From the NCBI GenBank assembly GCA_937967505.1, contig CALCJM010000003.1:1-64000 (forward strand): a stretch of DNA of 64,000 bases. Reading direction: 5' to 3'. This DNA is from an uncultured Pirellulaceae bacterium. Its GTDB lineage: Bacteria > Planctomycetota > Planctomycetia > Pirellulales > Pirellulaceae. The stretch's first letter is position 1. Every line of letters starts with the position of its first letter. The position numbers were made by a program, and so were the translations under genes. Shown here one piece after another: positions 51,035-59,935 of this stretch. Below the pieces are notes generated by a model, which made no database searches, was not told where the DNA came from, and saw only the letters and a program-made list of their open reading frames with translations.

Positions 51035-52885
51035 ATGAAAGCGATGAAAAACCTGAATCGGCAGCGCCCCAAAATCAGACGCGCACGTTCTGTTGTGAAT
51101 TTTGTGTGGATCGTGGGGTGGGTATTCGGATTGTCGGGGGTACTGTCGTGGGATGTTTCGATCGCAACAGCGCAGCAACCAAAGCTGGACCAAAGACTGA
51201 TTGACGTTCAGGAGCGACGCATCGCAGCCATTGCCAAAGCAACGCGTTCGAGCATTTCCATTTTCGGCCCGGAATCTCGGGGCGGTGGCAGTGGGGTGAT
51301 CATATCGTCCGATGGATACGCATTGACGAACTACCACGTTGTTGAATCCAACGGGGCGTTTATGAATTGCAGCTTGCCGGATGGAAACCTCTATCGTGCG
51401 GTGATTGTGGGTATTGATCCAACCGGGGACGTTGCGTTGATCAAATTACTGGGCAGGGAAGATTTCCCTGCCGCCGGTATGGTGGACAGCGATGCCGTTA
51501 TGCCTGGTGACGCCTGTTTTGCCATCGGCAATCCGTTTCTGCTGGCCACCAATTTTCAGCCGTCGGTATCGTGGGGCATCGTCTCAGGTACACACCGATA
51601 TCAGTATCCGGCCGGTACCTTGTTGGAGTATGCCGACTGCATTCAGACTGACGCAGCGATCAATCCCGGCAATTCTGGCGGCCCACTGTTCAACGAGAAC
51701 GGTGACCTGATCGGTGTCAACGGACGTGGTAGTTTTGAGAAACGCGGACGCGTGAATGTGGGTGTCGGTTACGCCATCTCTATTAATCAAATCAACTACT
51801 TTCTTGACCATTTGAAAAGCGGGCGACTGGTGGATCACGCGACGCTGGGAGCGACGGTTGCCTCGAATGAAGATGGGGCGGTGCGAGTCGATGAAATTCT
51901 GGAATCGTCAGATGCATGGCGGCAAGGACTTCGTTATGGTGACGAAATCGTGGCCTTTGGAGGGCGCGCTGTCGCCACCGTCAATCAGTTCAAAAATGTG
52001 TTGGGGATTTTCCCGAAAGGGTTCCGTGTGCCGTTGATCTTCCGCAGGGAAGGTGACCAGACAGAGATTGTGGTGCGTCTGACAGGCGTTCATGCCACCA
52101 GTCAGCTGGCCGAGATCATTGAAGGAAAGCCACTGGAACACTCTATGCCCCAGCCGAAGCCGACTCCTGAGCCACCGGGGGACTCCGGTGAGCCCCGGGA
52201 TGCCAGCAGTGTCGAAGCACAGGAGCCGGTCAAAAATCCGTTCGCACACATGTTCGTGAATCGACCGGGTTTTACAAACTACTATTTCAACGCGCTCAAT
52301 CGTGATCGAATCTGGCAGGAGTTTTGCGATCGCTGCGGAGATTGGAGTTCTGCCGGAGAGCGCTGGCGGATATCGGGCACTGATGAAAACGGAACCGAGG
52401 TGCTGATATTGCTGGGAGATGAAAAATCCGGCGTCAGGATTGGCGGAGATTCCTGGGCACTCGATCCGGAAGTTGACTTTTCGGCGCAACTCTTTCCGCC
52501 ACGTTCCAACGGACTGCTGGTCGCGCTGCACTACTGGCGAAAGATGTTGGTCGCTGGGCCTGCACGATATGGCGACGTGATCTACTTCGGTAGTCTCCCG
52601 GGTGAGAGGCCGGGAATGCTCAATACTCTGATTGGTACCACCGGTGTGATTGAGACGTGGTTTCTGTTTGCTCCGGATACCAGTATGCTGGAGACCGTTG
52701 AAATGTATCCCGAGATCAACAGCACGCCCTGCCGATTCACGTTGCTTGATTACCGTAAGGCCAACGATTTGTTGGTGCCCGGTGCGATTGAATACCAAGA
52801 CATCGACGGACAGGATCACAAGATTTCGATTGAAGGGATTGAGTTTTTGCCAGACACCGAATCGCCTATTGAGAGGGTGGAATGA
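51035..52885 (+). CDS. Secreted HtrA/DegP-like serine protease with PDZ domain
   Basis: The ATG at 51035 follows GAGGTGA and gives 616 aa, 5 bp after the NPCBM gene. Signal-like segment ~22-45. The triad is intact: H101 in LTNYHVV, D132 in DPTGDVALIK and S214 in NPGNSGGP. A PDZ domain (~255-360) follows (VDEILESSDAWRQGLRYGDE, IVAFGGRAV). Residues ~370-400 are Pro-rich. The last ~190 residues form a separate unrecognised domain (NYYFNALNRDRIWQEFCDRC, ETWFLFAPDTSMLETVEMYP). It is coupled to the downstream pseudo-protease by ATG overlap. Confidence 0.92.
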   Translation: MKAMKNLNRQRPKIRRARSVVNFVWIVGWVFGLSGVLSWDVSIATAQQPKLDQRLIDVQERRIAAIAKATRSSISIFGPESRGGGSGVIISSDGYALTNYHVVESNGAFMNCSLPDGNLYRAVIVGIDPTGDVALIKLLGREDFPAAGMVDSDAVMPGDACFAIGNPFLLATNFQPSVSWGIVSGTHRYQYPAGTLLEYADCIQTDAAINPGNSGGPLFNENGDLIGVNGRGSFEKRGRVNVGVGYAISINQINYFLDHLKSGRLVDHATLGATVASNEDGAVRVDEILESSDAWRQGLRYGDEIVAFGGRAVATVNQFKNVLGIFPKGFRVPLIFRREGDQTEIVVRLTGVHATSQLAEIIEGKPLEHSMPQPKPTPEPPGDSGEPRDASSVEAQEPVKNPFAHMFVNRPGFTNYYFNALNRDRIWQEFCDRCGDWSSAGERWRISGTDENGTEVLILLGDEKSGVRIGGDSWALDPEVDFSAQLFPPRSNGLLVALHYWRKMLVAGPARYGDVIYFGSLPGERPGMLNTLIGTTGVIETWFLFAPDTSMLETVEMYPEINSTPCRFTLLDYRKANDLLVPGAIEYQDIDGQDHKISIEGIEFLPDTESPIERVE

Positions 52886-53913
52886 TGAATCGATCCTGTT
52901 TACGTTTGGCGATGGCATTGGGCATTTGGATCATCGGGTCGGTCTGCGGAGCAAAATCGGAGGCCCAAATAATGCGCTTCCGATCGGCGATCACGGAGAC
53001 ATTACCGAAGATTGTCAAGATCGTCGGCAGTGGCGGATCACGTGGTTTGGAGGCCTATCAAAGTGGCGTATTGATCTCGGCGGAGGGCCATGTGTTGACC
53101 ACATGGAGTTACGTGCTGGACAGCGGTGTGATTACACTGACCACCGGTGAAGGATTTAAACACGAGGCGACCCTGGTGGGCTTTGATCCGAAGCTGGATA
53201 TTGCGATTTTGAAGATCGATGTCGCCGACGCACCGCACTTCAGCATCGACAATATCAGTACCACCGAAGCGGGGGATCGCGTGCTGGCGTTCAGCAACCT
53301 GTACAATGTGGCCACCGGAAATGAACCTGTCAGCATCCAGCAAGGCTTTGTTTCAGCCGTTTCAAATTTGTCGGCCATCCGTGGCACCTGGCAGTCGCCC
53401 TATCAGGGAACCGCTTATTTTTTGGATGCGATGACCAATAACCCGGGGGCCACAGGAGGAGCCCTGACCGATCGAAACGGGAGCCTGATCGGTTTAATCG
53501 GTAAGGAGATGCGTGACAGCCGCACCGGTGCCTGGCTGAACTTTGGTGTGCCGATTGGAGAACTTAAATCTTCCATTCGCGCGATAATCGATGGCCAGCA
53601 ACAGAGTTCATTATCCGAACGAGACACCAATCCGCGGCCGTCCGAACCGATGTCGTTGGAATTGATGGGCGCCTGGTTGGTTCCCGAGATTGTCAAACGT
53701 ACGCCACCTTACGTGGATCGCGTTGCGGCAGGATCGGCGGCGGCCAAGGCAGGGATGGTCGTGGACGATTTAATTATTGAAGTCGATGGGGTGATGACGC
53801 CTTCGAGCGCCGATGTCACGCAGCGCTTAAAGGGCATCGATCGAGATGCGGCGGTCCCCATCACTGTCCAGCGCGGAAACCAGTTTGTGGAACTGACCGT
53901 CAAACTGAACTAG
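52882..53913 (+). CDS. HtrA-like pseudo-protease with PDZ domain
   Basis: The 343-aa protein has a signal-like segment (residues ~5-24) and the HtrA fold, but lacks two catalytic residues. Aligned with its neighbour, LTNYHVV is LTTWSYV (His replaced by Ser76) and NPGNSGGP is NPGATGGA (Ser replaced by Thr191). The Asp is kept (D106 in DPKLDIAIL). A PDZ domain (~260-343: VDRVAAGSAAAKAGMVVDDL) ends the chain. Its start overlaps the stop of the active HtrA by 4 bp. It is therefore a likely non-catalytic partner or substrate-binding protein of the active protease. A sequence error at two independent sites is improbable. Confidence 0.88.
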   Translation: MMNRSCLRLAMALGIWIIGSVCGAKSEAQIMRFRSAITETLPKIVKIVGSGGSRGLEAYQSGVLISAEGHVLTTWSYVLDSGVITLTTGEGFKHEATLVGFDPKLDIAILKIDVADAPHFSIDNISTTEAGDRVLAFSNLYNVATGNEPVSIQQGFVSAVSNLSAIRGTWQSPYQGTAYFLDAMTNNPGATGGALTDRNGSLIGLIGKEMRDSRTGAWLNFGVPIGELKSSIRAIIDGQQQSSLSERDTNPRPSEPMSLELMGAWLVPEIVKRTPPYVDRVAAGSAAAKAGMVVDDLIIEVDGVMTPSSADVTQRLKGIDRDAAVPITVQRGNQFVELTVKLN

Positions 53914-54141
53914 TAGTCGTTTGGATAATTTTTCCTGACAACAACGGACTGACAAGTCGGCAGGCCGGACTGTTGTCTATATGCGCGGGGCAGGTGCCTG
54001 TTCCTGTGTCCAGCGACAGAACGAAATCTACCTGCCGTGGTGGGATGTTCTCAACTGCCATTTGCCTTATTTTGCTCTTCCACCGGTGTTTTTCAAAGGT
54101 TTCACCGGTGTGTGAATTGAGGCAGCTGAAGCTCAATAAAG

Positions 54142-54220
54142 TTGACCAGTAGTCAATATTTTGGCTTTCTGGGTATAATTATAATGTTTTTCAGTTAAAA
54201 AATCTGACGTGGCGTCAGAT
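54142..54220. promoter_or_regulatory. Two TGAC-N5-GTCA palindromes around a -10-like TATAAT: TetR operator candidates
   Basis: TTGAC-N5-GTCAA (54142-54156) and ATCTGAC-N5-GTCAGAT (54202-54220) are perfect inverted repeats that share the TGAC-N5-GTCA core. TATAAT occurs at 54174-54179 and again at 54180-54185 between them. The second palindrome ends ten bases before the TetR ATG at 54230. The arrangement suggests autoregulation of the TetR-RND operon. Confidence 0.65.
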
Positions 54221-54229
54221 AATAGCTGT

Positions 54230-54973
54230 ATGAACCAACGCCAAACAACCAAAAAGCAGGAGATCGAGTCACGCGAGGCCACGCTACTGGAAACGGCGTC
54301 CCGTATCCTGCTGGCTGAAGGGTTCGCAGCCCTGTCGATGGAACGGCTGGCCGACGAGCTTAACACTGCCAAAGGCACGATCTATAACCACTTTCCCAAC
54401 CGGGAAGAGGTGTTACTGGCCATCGCAGTAAAAGCCATCAACAAACGTCAATCGTTGTTCGACATTGCTTCGCTGGCCCAACGTCCATCGCGTGAACGTA
54501 TGATGGCAGTCATGGTGGCTTGTGAAATCTACGTGACTCACTACCCACATTACTTCCACGTCGAAAGTCTCGTCCGCCATGCGGCAATCTGGGAGCGCTG
54601 TACGGAGGCTCGTCGGGCACTGCTACAGAAGCAGGAGGAGCGCTGTATGGGCCTCGTGTCCAGTATTGTCCGCGGCGGTGTTGCCAACGGCGACCTGCGA
54701 TTGCCGCAAGAAATCAGTCCGGAAGAGATGACACTGTCGCTGTGGGCGCTGACGTATGGATCTTACCTGATCAATGCCAGCAGTCCATCCTTGGAAGAAA
54801 TCGGCATTAAATCGGTACACCGATCGGTTCGTTTGGGCTGCATGTGTGTTCTGGACGGATATCACTGGCAACCCATCTGGACGAACGAACAACGCAACCA
54901 CCTTTTCCGGGAGATTTGCAGGGATGTCTTTCCTGATGAACCGGCACCGGTTGATTTCCACCTGCTTCCATAA
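54230..54973 (+). CDS. TetR-family transcriptional repressor
   Basis: The ATG at 54230 gives 247 aa. The longer GTG frame (54209) is unlikely because its start lies inside the operator palindrome. The N-terminal helix-turn-helix is typical: LLETASRILLAEGFAALSME, then RLADELNTAKGTIYNHFPNR and EEVLLAIAVKAI. The C-terminal part is the variable ligand-binding domain. It lies upstream of and co-directional with RND efflux genes and is the likely repressor of that operon. The inducer is unknown. Confidence 0.92.
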   Translation: MNQRQTTKKQEIESREATLLETASRILLAEGFAALSMERLADELNTAKGTIYNHFPNREEVLLAIAVKAINKRQSLFDIASLAQRPSRERMMAVMVACEIYVTHYPHYFHVESLVRHAAIWERCTEARRALLQKQEERCMGLVSSIVRGGVANGDLRLPQEISPEEMTLSLWALTYGSYLINASSPSLEEIGIKSVHRSVRLGCMCVLDGYHWQPIWTNEQRNHLFREICRDVFPDEPAPVDFHLLP

Positions 54974-54998
54974 ATAGAATTCCGATTCCTGGAGACGA

Positions 54999-56555
54999 TT
55001 GCGATTACGCATCATGAATGTTTCGCCCCCCCAAGCCCAACCGGCCGCGCCTGCTGCCGCCGGTGTTCAAAGCGCAGCACGTGTCGCGACCGCACGATCG
55101 TCACCGGCGTTGATTTTCCGGCATCGCTGGTACTGGATCGCGCTGCCGTGCGTCGTGGTTGCTGGTGTGGTTAGCGCAATGACGTGGCTGACCTCTGGAC
55201 CTGCCGCGCCCTCTTTGTCCGGTGCGGACGACGAAGTGATTTATCAGACCGTTGGCGTGATGCAGGTCTCAGAAACGTCAAACACCTGGACACCTCATCG
55301 CTATACCGCAACCGTTGTCCCCCGTCGCACCAGTCGGCTTGGTTTTGAGGCTTCCGAGCGTGTGATTGAGATTCTGGTTGATGAAGGAGATTCTGTAACC
55401 CGGGGGCAGGTGCTGGCCAAACAGGATGCCACTGTATTGCAATCGCGTGTCAGCGCCGCGGCGGCCAGCCTCGCCCAAGCGGAAGCGCTTTTGGCGGAAC
55501 TGATTCAGGGGCCGCGTCGGGAGACCATCAATGCCGCCCGATCCGAGCTGGTGCGTTTGAAAAACCAGGTCAAACTTGCCGAAGTTACCTTGAAACGACA
55601 AAAAAGCATGCGTGCATCCAACGCCGGTTCAGCTCAGGAGTACGACACGGCGCGGTTCGAGACTGCCGCCACCCGCGCGGCGGTTGATTCGGCCGCACAT
55701 CGGCTGGCCGAACTGGAATCCGGTACCCGAAAAGAAAAAATAGATGCTCAACGCGCCACGGTAGATTTTTCCCGGGCGGCATTGCAACAGGCCAAAATTC
55801 GTCTGAAGCAAACCGTTCTCAGAGCGCCGTTTTCGGGAAAGATCGCCAAACGGCTTGGCGATGAAGGAGCGCTGCCTGCCCGGGGCGAGGCAATTTTGGA
55901 AATCATCGAAAGCGATCAACTGGAGGTTCGTTTTGGAGCCGCGCTGGCGATCGCCGCAGGTCTCAAATCGGGTGACATCATTCCTTTCACCGCCGCCAAC
56001 CAACAATTCGAAGGCACGCTGGCTCAGGTGAGTGCCAGATTGGATACCGCAACCCGCACGCGCGAGGTGATCGTCAATCTGTCACCCGGCGACGCCAACA
56101 GTGTGGTTGCCGGTCAGACGGTCAAGATCGAATTCGCGTTACCTTCCAATCAGCCGGGGTTCTGGTTGCCCTCGGAGGCGCTTCAACCTCAGGTGAGGGG
56201 ACTGTGGTCGGTGCTGGTCGCAAACAGGAACACGCAACCACGCACGTCATCGGTCGATGGCCCGCCCGCCGTCCAAACACTCACCCAACGGCCCACCGTG
56301 GTTCGGCGCGATGTTGAAGTTTTGTCTACTTGGGGAAGCTGGAGTCGGGTGCGCGGGACGCTGTCTGCTGGCGAACAGGTGATCGTTCAGGGGGCAGCGC
56401 GGGTATCGCCCGGCCAGCGTGTGGAAACCAGACCCGTTCAACTTACACCCCCGTGGAAGAACTCATCAACCGTCCTTGGCGGCCCTCATCAGGTCACCCA
56501 ATTTCCTGCCACCACCCCGATTAAAATTGACTCCGCTGCCCGGGAGGTTCGGTGA
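54999..56555 (+). CDS. RND efflux periplasmic adaptor (membrane fusion protein)
   Basis: The start at TTG (54999), four bases after GGAG, gives 518 aa; the ATG at 55014 is an alternative. A membrane anchor lies near residues 45-68 (WYWIALPCVVVAGVVSAMTW). The biotinyl/lipoyl half is seen as YTATVVPRRTSRLGFEASER and LVDEGDSVTRGQVLAKQDAT, a coiled-coil hairpin runs ~145-260, and the second lipoyl half carries RLKQTVLRAPFSGKIAKRLG. The C-terminal ~100 residues are a beta-barrel and a polar tail. Its stop overlaps the permease start by 4 bp (GTGA). Confidence 0.92.
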   Translation: MRLRIMNVSPPQAQPAAPAAAGVQSAARVATARSSPALIFRHRWYWIALPCVVVAGVVSAMTWLTSGPAAPSLSGADDEVIYQTVGVMQVSETSNTWTPHRYTATVVPRRTSRLGFEASERVIEILVDEGDSVTRGQVLAKQDATVLQSRVSAAAASLAQAEALLAELIQGPRRETINAARSELVRLKNQVKLAEVTLKRQKSMRASNAGSAQEYDTARFETAATRAAVDSAAHRLAELESGTRKEKIDAQRATVDFSRAALQQAKIRLKQTVLRAPFSGKIAKRLGDEGALPARGEAILEIIESDQLEVRFGAALAIAAGLKSGDIIPFTAANQQFEGTLAQVSARLDTATRTREVIVNLSPGDANSVVAGQTVKIEFALPSNQPGFWLPSEALQPQVRGLWSVLVANRNTQPRTSSVDGPPAVQTLTQRPTVVRRDVEVLSTWGSWSRVRGTLSAGEQVIVQGAARVSPGQRVETRPVQLTPPWKNSSTVLGGPHQVTQFPATTPIKIDSAAREVR

Positions 56556-59500
56556 CGCAGGACACAACTGACACAGGAAACCGCGACGGTGGCCTTCGAC
56601 CGGAAAGTGAATGTCATTGGTCCACCATCGGCATCAGCAACGGTCGATTGTTGATCCTGATGATTGCATTTTTGGTTGTCGGCGGACTGTCATCACTATC
56701 GGTGTTGCCCCGCATGGAAGACCCGGTTCTGACACCGCGCGCCGCGACGATCACCACGCTGTATCCGGTCGCGGATGCCGAACAGGTCGAATCGCTGGTG
56801 ACCGATCGAATCGAGCAGGCCATCCGGGAAGTCGAAGCGATCAAGGAATTGCGATCGCAAAGTCGTTCCGGCGTTTCACTGATTACGATCGAACTGCGGG
56901 ATGACGTTTACAACCCCGGACCGATCTGGAGTAGGATTCGGGGCAAGGTCGAGGATTCGATTGCCCTGCTGCCTCGGGAAGCCTCACGCCCGCAGTTTGA
57001 AGATCTGGACGTGCGTGCATTCGCCTGGATTGGCGGTCTGGTTTGGAAGGCTGACACCCCGCCGAATTATGCCATTTTGGGGCGCTTTGCCAAAGATCTT
57101 GAGGATCGCATTCGCGCCGTTGGCGGCACCGACGATGTGGAACAGTTCGGTCGTCCTGACGAAGAGATTATCGTGGATATCGATCCTGGCCAACTGGCCC
57201 AAGTAGGGCTGTCGGCGGCACAAGTTGCCCGCGCTATCGGTGACAACGACGCCAGAAACGCGGCCGGTTTCGTGCGATCGGATGATGAATCCATACCGGT
57301 TGAACTGACAAACCAGCTGGCATCGCTATCCTCAATACAGCAGCTGCCGTTGAAGAGCGATTCGATGGGACAGTTCGTGGTGCTGGGAGATGTGGCACGT
57401 GTCGATCGACGGATCGCAGACCCTCCTGCGCAAATGGGGCAGATCGATGGCCGCAAGGCAATGATGGTCGGCGCGATGGTCAGGCAAACCAGCCGCATCG
57501 ACCGTTGGCGATCCGATCTGGAACTGGCCATCAACGAATTTAGCGCGACATTGCCGCCTGCGGTCGAACTGGCAACGGTGCTGGACCAGAATCGATACGT
57601 GCGGGAGCGATTGGGCGAACTGCTGTCGAACCTGGTCATCGGATCACTGGCCGTGATGGTGGTCGTCTGGATTCTGATGGGTTGGAAAAACGCGCTGATG
57701 GTTTCCACTGCACTGCCGCTGGTCTCCATGGCGGTTCTATCGGGGATGAGAATTATGTCCATCCCGGTTCATCAAATGTCCGTGGCAGGATTGATTATTG
57801 CCCTTGGATTGCTGATCGATAACGCGATTGTCATCGTCGATTCGGTCAGCAACCACTTGGCAAGTGGCAAATCAAAACGCGCGGCCGTATCGGCAACGGG
57901 AAAAATCCTGTTTATTCCCCTGCTGGCGTCCACGCTGACCACCGCGTTTGCGTTTGCACCGATTTGCCTGATGGGGGGACCGGCCGGGGAGTTCGTCGGG
58001 TCGATGGCAACCAATGTGATTCTGGCGATTGGCAGTTCGCTGTTTATTAGCCTGCTGATTATCGCTCCGTTGGCGACGATTCTGCACAAGGAGGGCTCCG
58101 GTAAAAATATGAAGGTATCGACAGGTGTCAGTACGGCGTGGTTCAAACCGGTGTTTCGCCGATTTCTTGGTGTTGTTATTTCATGGCCCAAGACCACGAT
58201 GGTCCTTTGTGCGGGGGCGTCAGCAGTTGGTTTTTTCTGTTTGGGGCAGCTTCCGGATCAGTTTTTCCCACCGGCGGACCGGGATCAGTTCCACATTGAA
58301 CTGGAATTGCCGCAGAACGCGTCCTTCGCCGAACTTGAACGCGTCACTGCGGACATCACTGAACAATTAAATATGCACCCGCGTGTACAGCAGACGACGT
58401 GGCTATTGGGGCGCAGTGCGCCGACATTTTACTACAACATCATTACCCGCCGCCAAAACGCTAAAGAGTACGCTCAGGCGATCATCCAACTGGATTCCAA
58501 TGAGGGTTCGGTCAGCGTGATTCGCAGCCTACAGAAGCAACTACAGGATTCTTTCCCCGAGGCCCGGTTACTGGCGCGGCAGTTGGAGCAGGGACCACCG
58601 TTTGCGGCACCGATCGAGGTTCGTTTCTTTGGGCCGGACCTCGACATTCTGAGAACGCTGGGCAGTGCGACCCGCAAACTGCTCTCCGAACTGCCCAACG
58701 TGGTCCACACGCGTGTTGAACTGAATGATGCCACGCCCACCATCGCCGTCAATGTCGAAACTGATGAGGCGCAACTGGCCGGATTCACTCCCGGAGAAAT
58801 CGCCCGTCAGTTGAACTCGCAAATGGAGGGGGCCACTGGCGGATTTGTGCTACAGGCTACCGAGCAAATTCCGGTGCGTGTGCGAACGATGAAAAGCCGG
58901 CGGCAGAGTTTGGCGGATCTACAGGACATTGACCTTGTTCTGGCGGCCCCCCCCGGAAGTGCAGGAGGATCAGCCAATGTTTCTGCAAAACGGGTTCCTC
59001 TGAACGCGGTGGCGACACTGGGGTTAAAACCCAAAACCGCAACGGTCTCGCGGGAGAACAGCATCCGGATGCAGGAGGTTCAGGCGTATCTTGCCGCGGG
59101 TACGCTGCCGTCAACGGTGTTGGCCAGACTTAAGCAGCGGCTGAATGACGGCGCAATTGAGATTCCTCCCGGCTACCGGATGACGTTTGGTGGCGAGGCC
59201 TCCAAACGTAACGATGCGGTCGGGAACCTGCTGGCCAGCGTCGGCGTGCTGGTCGCCGCCATCATCATGACGCTGGTGTTGTCCATCGGCTCCTTTCGTT
59301 CCGCGGCGGTGATCGGAGCGGTTGCGATTATGGCGATCGGATTTGGTGGAATTTCACTGTACGCGTTTGGGTATCCGTTTGGATTTATGGCCATTGTCGG
59401 GATCATGGGACTATTGGGCATTGCGATTAACGATTCAATCGTCGTGCTGACGGCGTTGCGACATCACCCGGAGGCCAGTCGCGGCAGTGCCACAGCAATC

Positions 59501-59704
59501 GTGGATGTGACGCTGCACGAGACGCGCCACGTGCTGGCAACGACCTTCACGACCATCGCCGGTTTTGTTCCACTGATCCTTTCAGGGGGGGGATTCTGGC
59601 CACCGATGGCCATCGCCATCGCCGGCGGAGTGGTTGGTTGCACTATCCTGGCACTCATTTTCGTACCGGCCACTTTTGCCTGGATGGTGACAAACCCCAA
59701 TTAA
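56552..59704 (+). CDS. RND-family efflux permease (AcrB/Swr type)
   Basis: The 1050-aa protein starts at GTG, overlapping the adaptor's stop. It shows the RND plan: N-terminal transmembrane helix (~30-50), two periplasmic loops, and twelve expected membrane segments. The proton-relay helix reads GLLIDNAIVIVDSV; the second Asp of AcrB is Asn here, a variant seen in other RND proteins. The late signature GFMAIVGIMGLLGIAINDSI is present. The stop codon lies at the very left edge of a 106-bp miniature element. No outer-membrane channel gene is linked. Substrate unknown. Confidence 0.94.
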   Translation: MTQDTTDTGNRDGGLRPESECHWSTIGISNGRLLILMIAFLVVGGLSSLSVLPRMEDPVLTPRAATITTLYPVADAEQVESLVTDRIEQAIREVEAIKELRSQSRSGVSLITIELRDDVYNPGPIWSRIRGKVEDSIALLPREASRPQFEDLDVRAFAWIGGLVWKADTPPNYAILGRFAKDLEDRIRAVGGTDDVEQFGRPDEEIIVDIDPGQLAQVGLSAAQVARAIGDNDARNAAGFVRSDDESIPVELTNQLASLSSIQQLPLKSDSMGQFVVLGDVARVDRRIADPPAQMGQIDGRKAMMVGAMVRQTSRIDRWRSDLELAINEFSATLPPAVELATVLDQNRYVRERLGELLSNLVIGSLAVMVVVWILMGWKNALMVSTALPLVSMAVLSGMRIMSIPVHQMSVAGLIIALGLLIDNAIVIVDSVSNHLASGKSKRAAVSATGKILFIPLLASTLTTAFAFAPICLMGGPAGEFVGSMATNVILAIGSSLFISLLIIAPLATILHKEGSGKNMKVSTGVSTAWFKPVFRRFLGVVISWPKTTMVLCAGASAVGFFCLGQLPDQFFPPADRDQFHIELELPQNASFAELERVTADITEQLNMHPRVQQTTWLLGRSAPTFYYNIITRRQNAKEYAQAIIQLDSNEGSVSVIRSLQKQLQDSFPEARLLARQLEQGPPFAAPIEVRFFGPDLDILRTLGSATRKLLSELPNVVHTRVELNDATPTIAVNVETDEAQLAGFTPGEIARQLNSQMEGATGGFVLQATEQIPVRVRTMKSRRQSLADLQDIDLVLAAPPGSAGGSANVSAKRVPLNAVATLGLKPKTATVSRENSIRMQEVQAYLAAGTLPSTVLARLKQRLNDGAIEIPPGYRMTFGGEASKRNDAVGNLLASVGVLVAAIIMTLVLSIGSFRSAAVIGAVAIMAIGFGGISLYAFGYPFGFMAIVGIMGLLGIAINDSIVVLTALRHHPEASRGSATAIVDVTLHETRHVLATTFTTIAGFVPLILSGGGFWPPMAIAIAGGVVGCTILALIFVPATFAWMVTNPN

Positions 59705-59809
59705 GGCGACTGGCAGTTAGGAATTTACCACCTGTTGGCGACGCTGAGAGCGTCGGAGCGCAGCTGGCAGCATCGCCACAACGGTAAGCTTTCAACTGCC
59801 AATCGCCTA
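59704..59809. repeat. 106-bp miniature element with terminal inverted repeats, copy 2
   Basis: Starts at AGGCGACTGGCAGTTAGG and ends AACTGCCAATCGCCTA. It shares the internal CTGGCAGCATCGCC and GCTGAGAGCGTCGGAGC segments with copies 1 and 3. The left end abuts the stop TAA of the RND permease gene (59702-59704), which suggests the element was inserted just after, or provided, that stop. Confidence 0.85.
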
Positions 59810-59935
59810 AAGTGATTGCACCACCGGATATTCATTCGTTTGATTACTTATTGCTGGTACCGCTATATGCCGTCATCGACCAGGCACTACCAGCCAAAAC
59901 TGTTTGTGCGAAAGCTGTCGGCCGGGAGCCAGCAT

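Noticed and set aside
51908-52918. 336-codon minus-strand frame
   Set aside because: Antisense to the HtrA gene; long only because of codon bias on the other strand.
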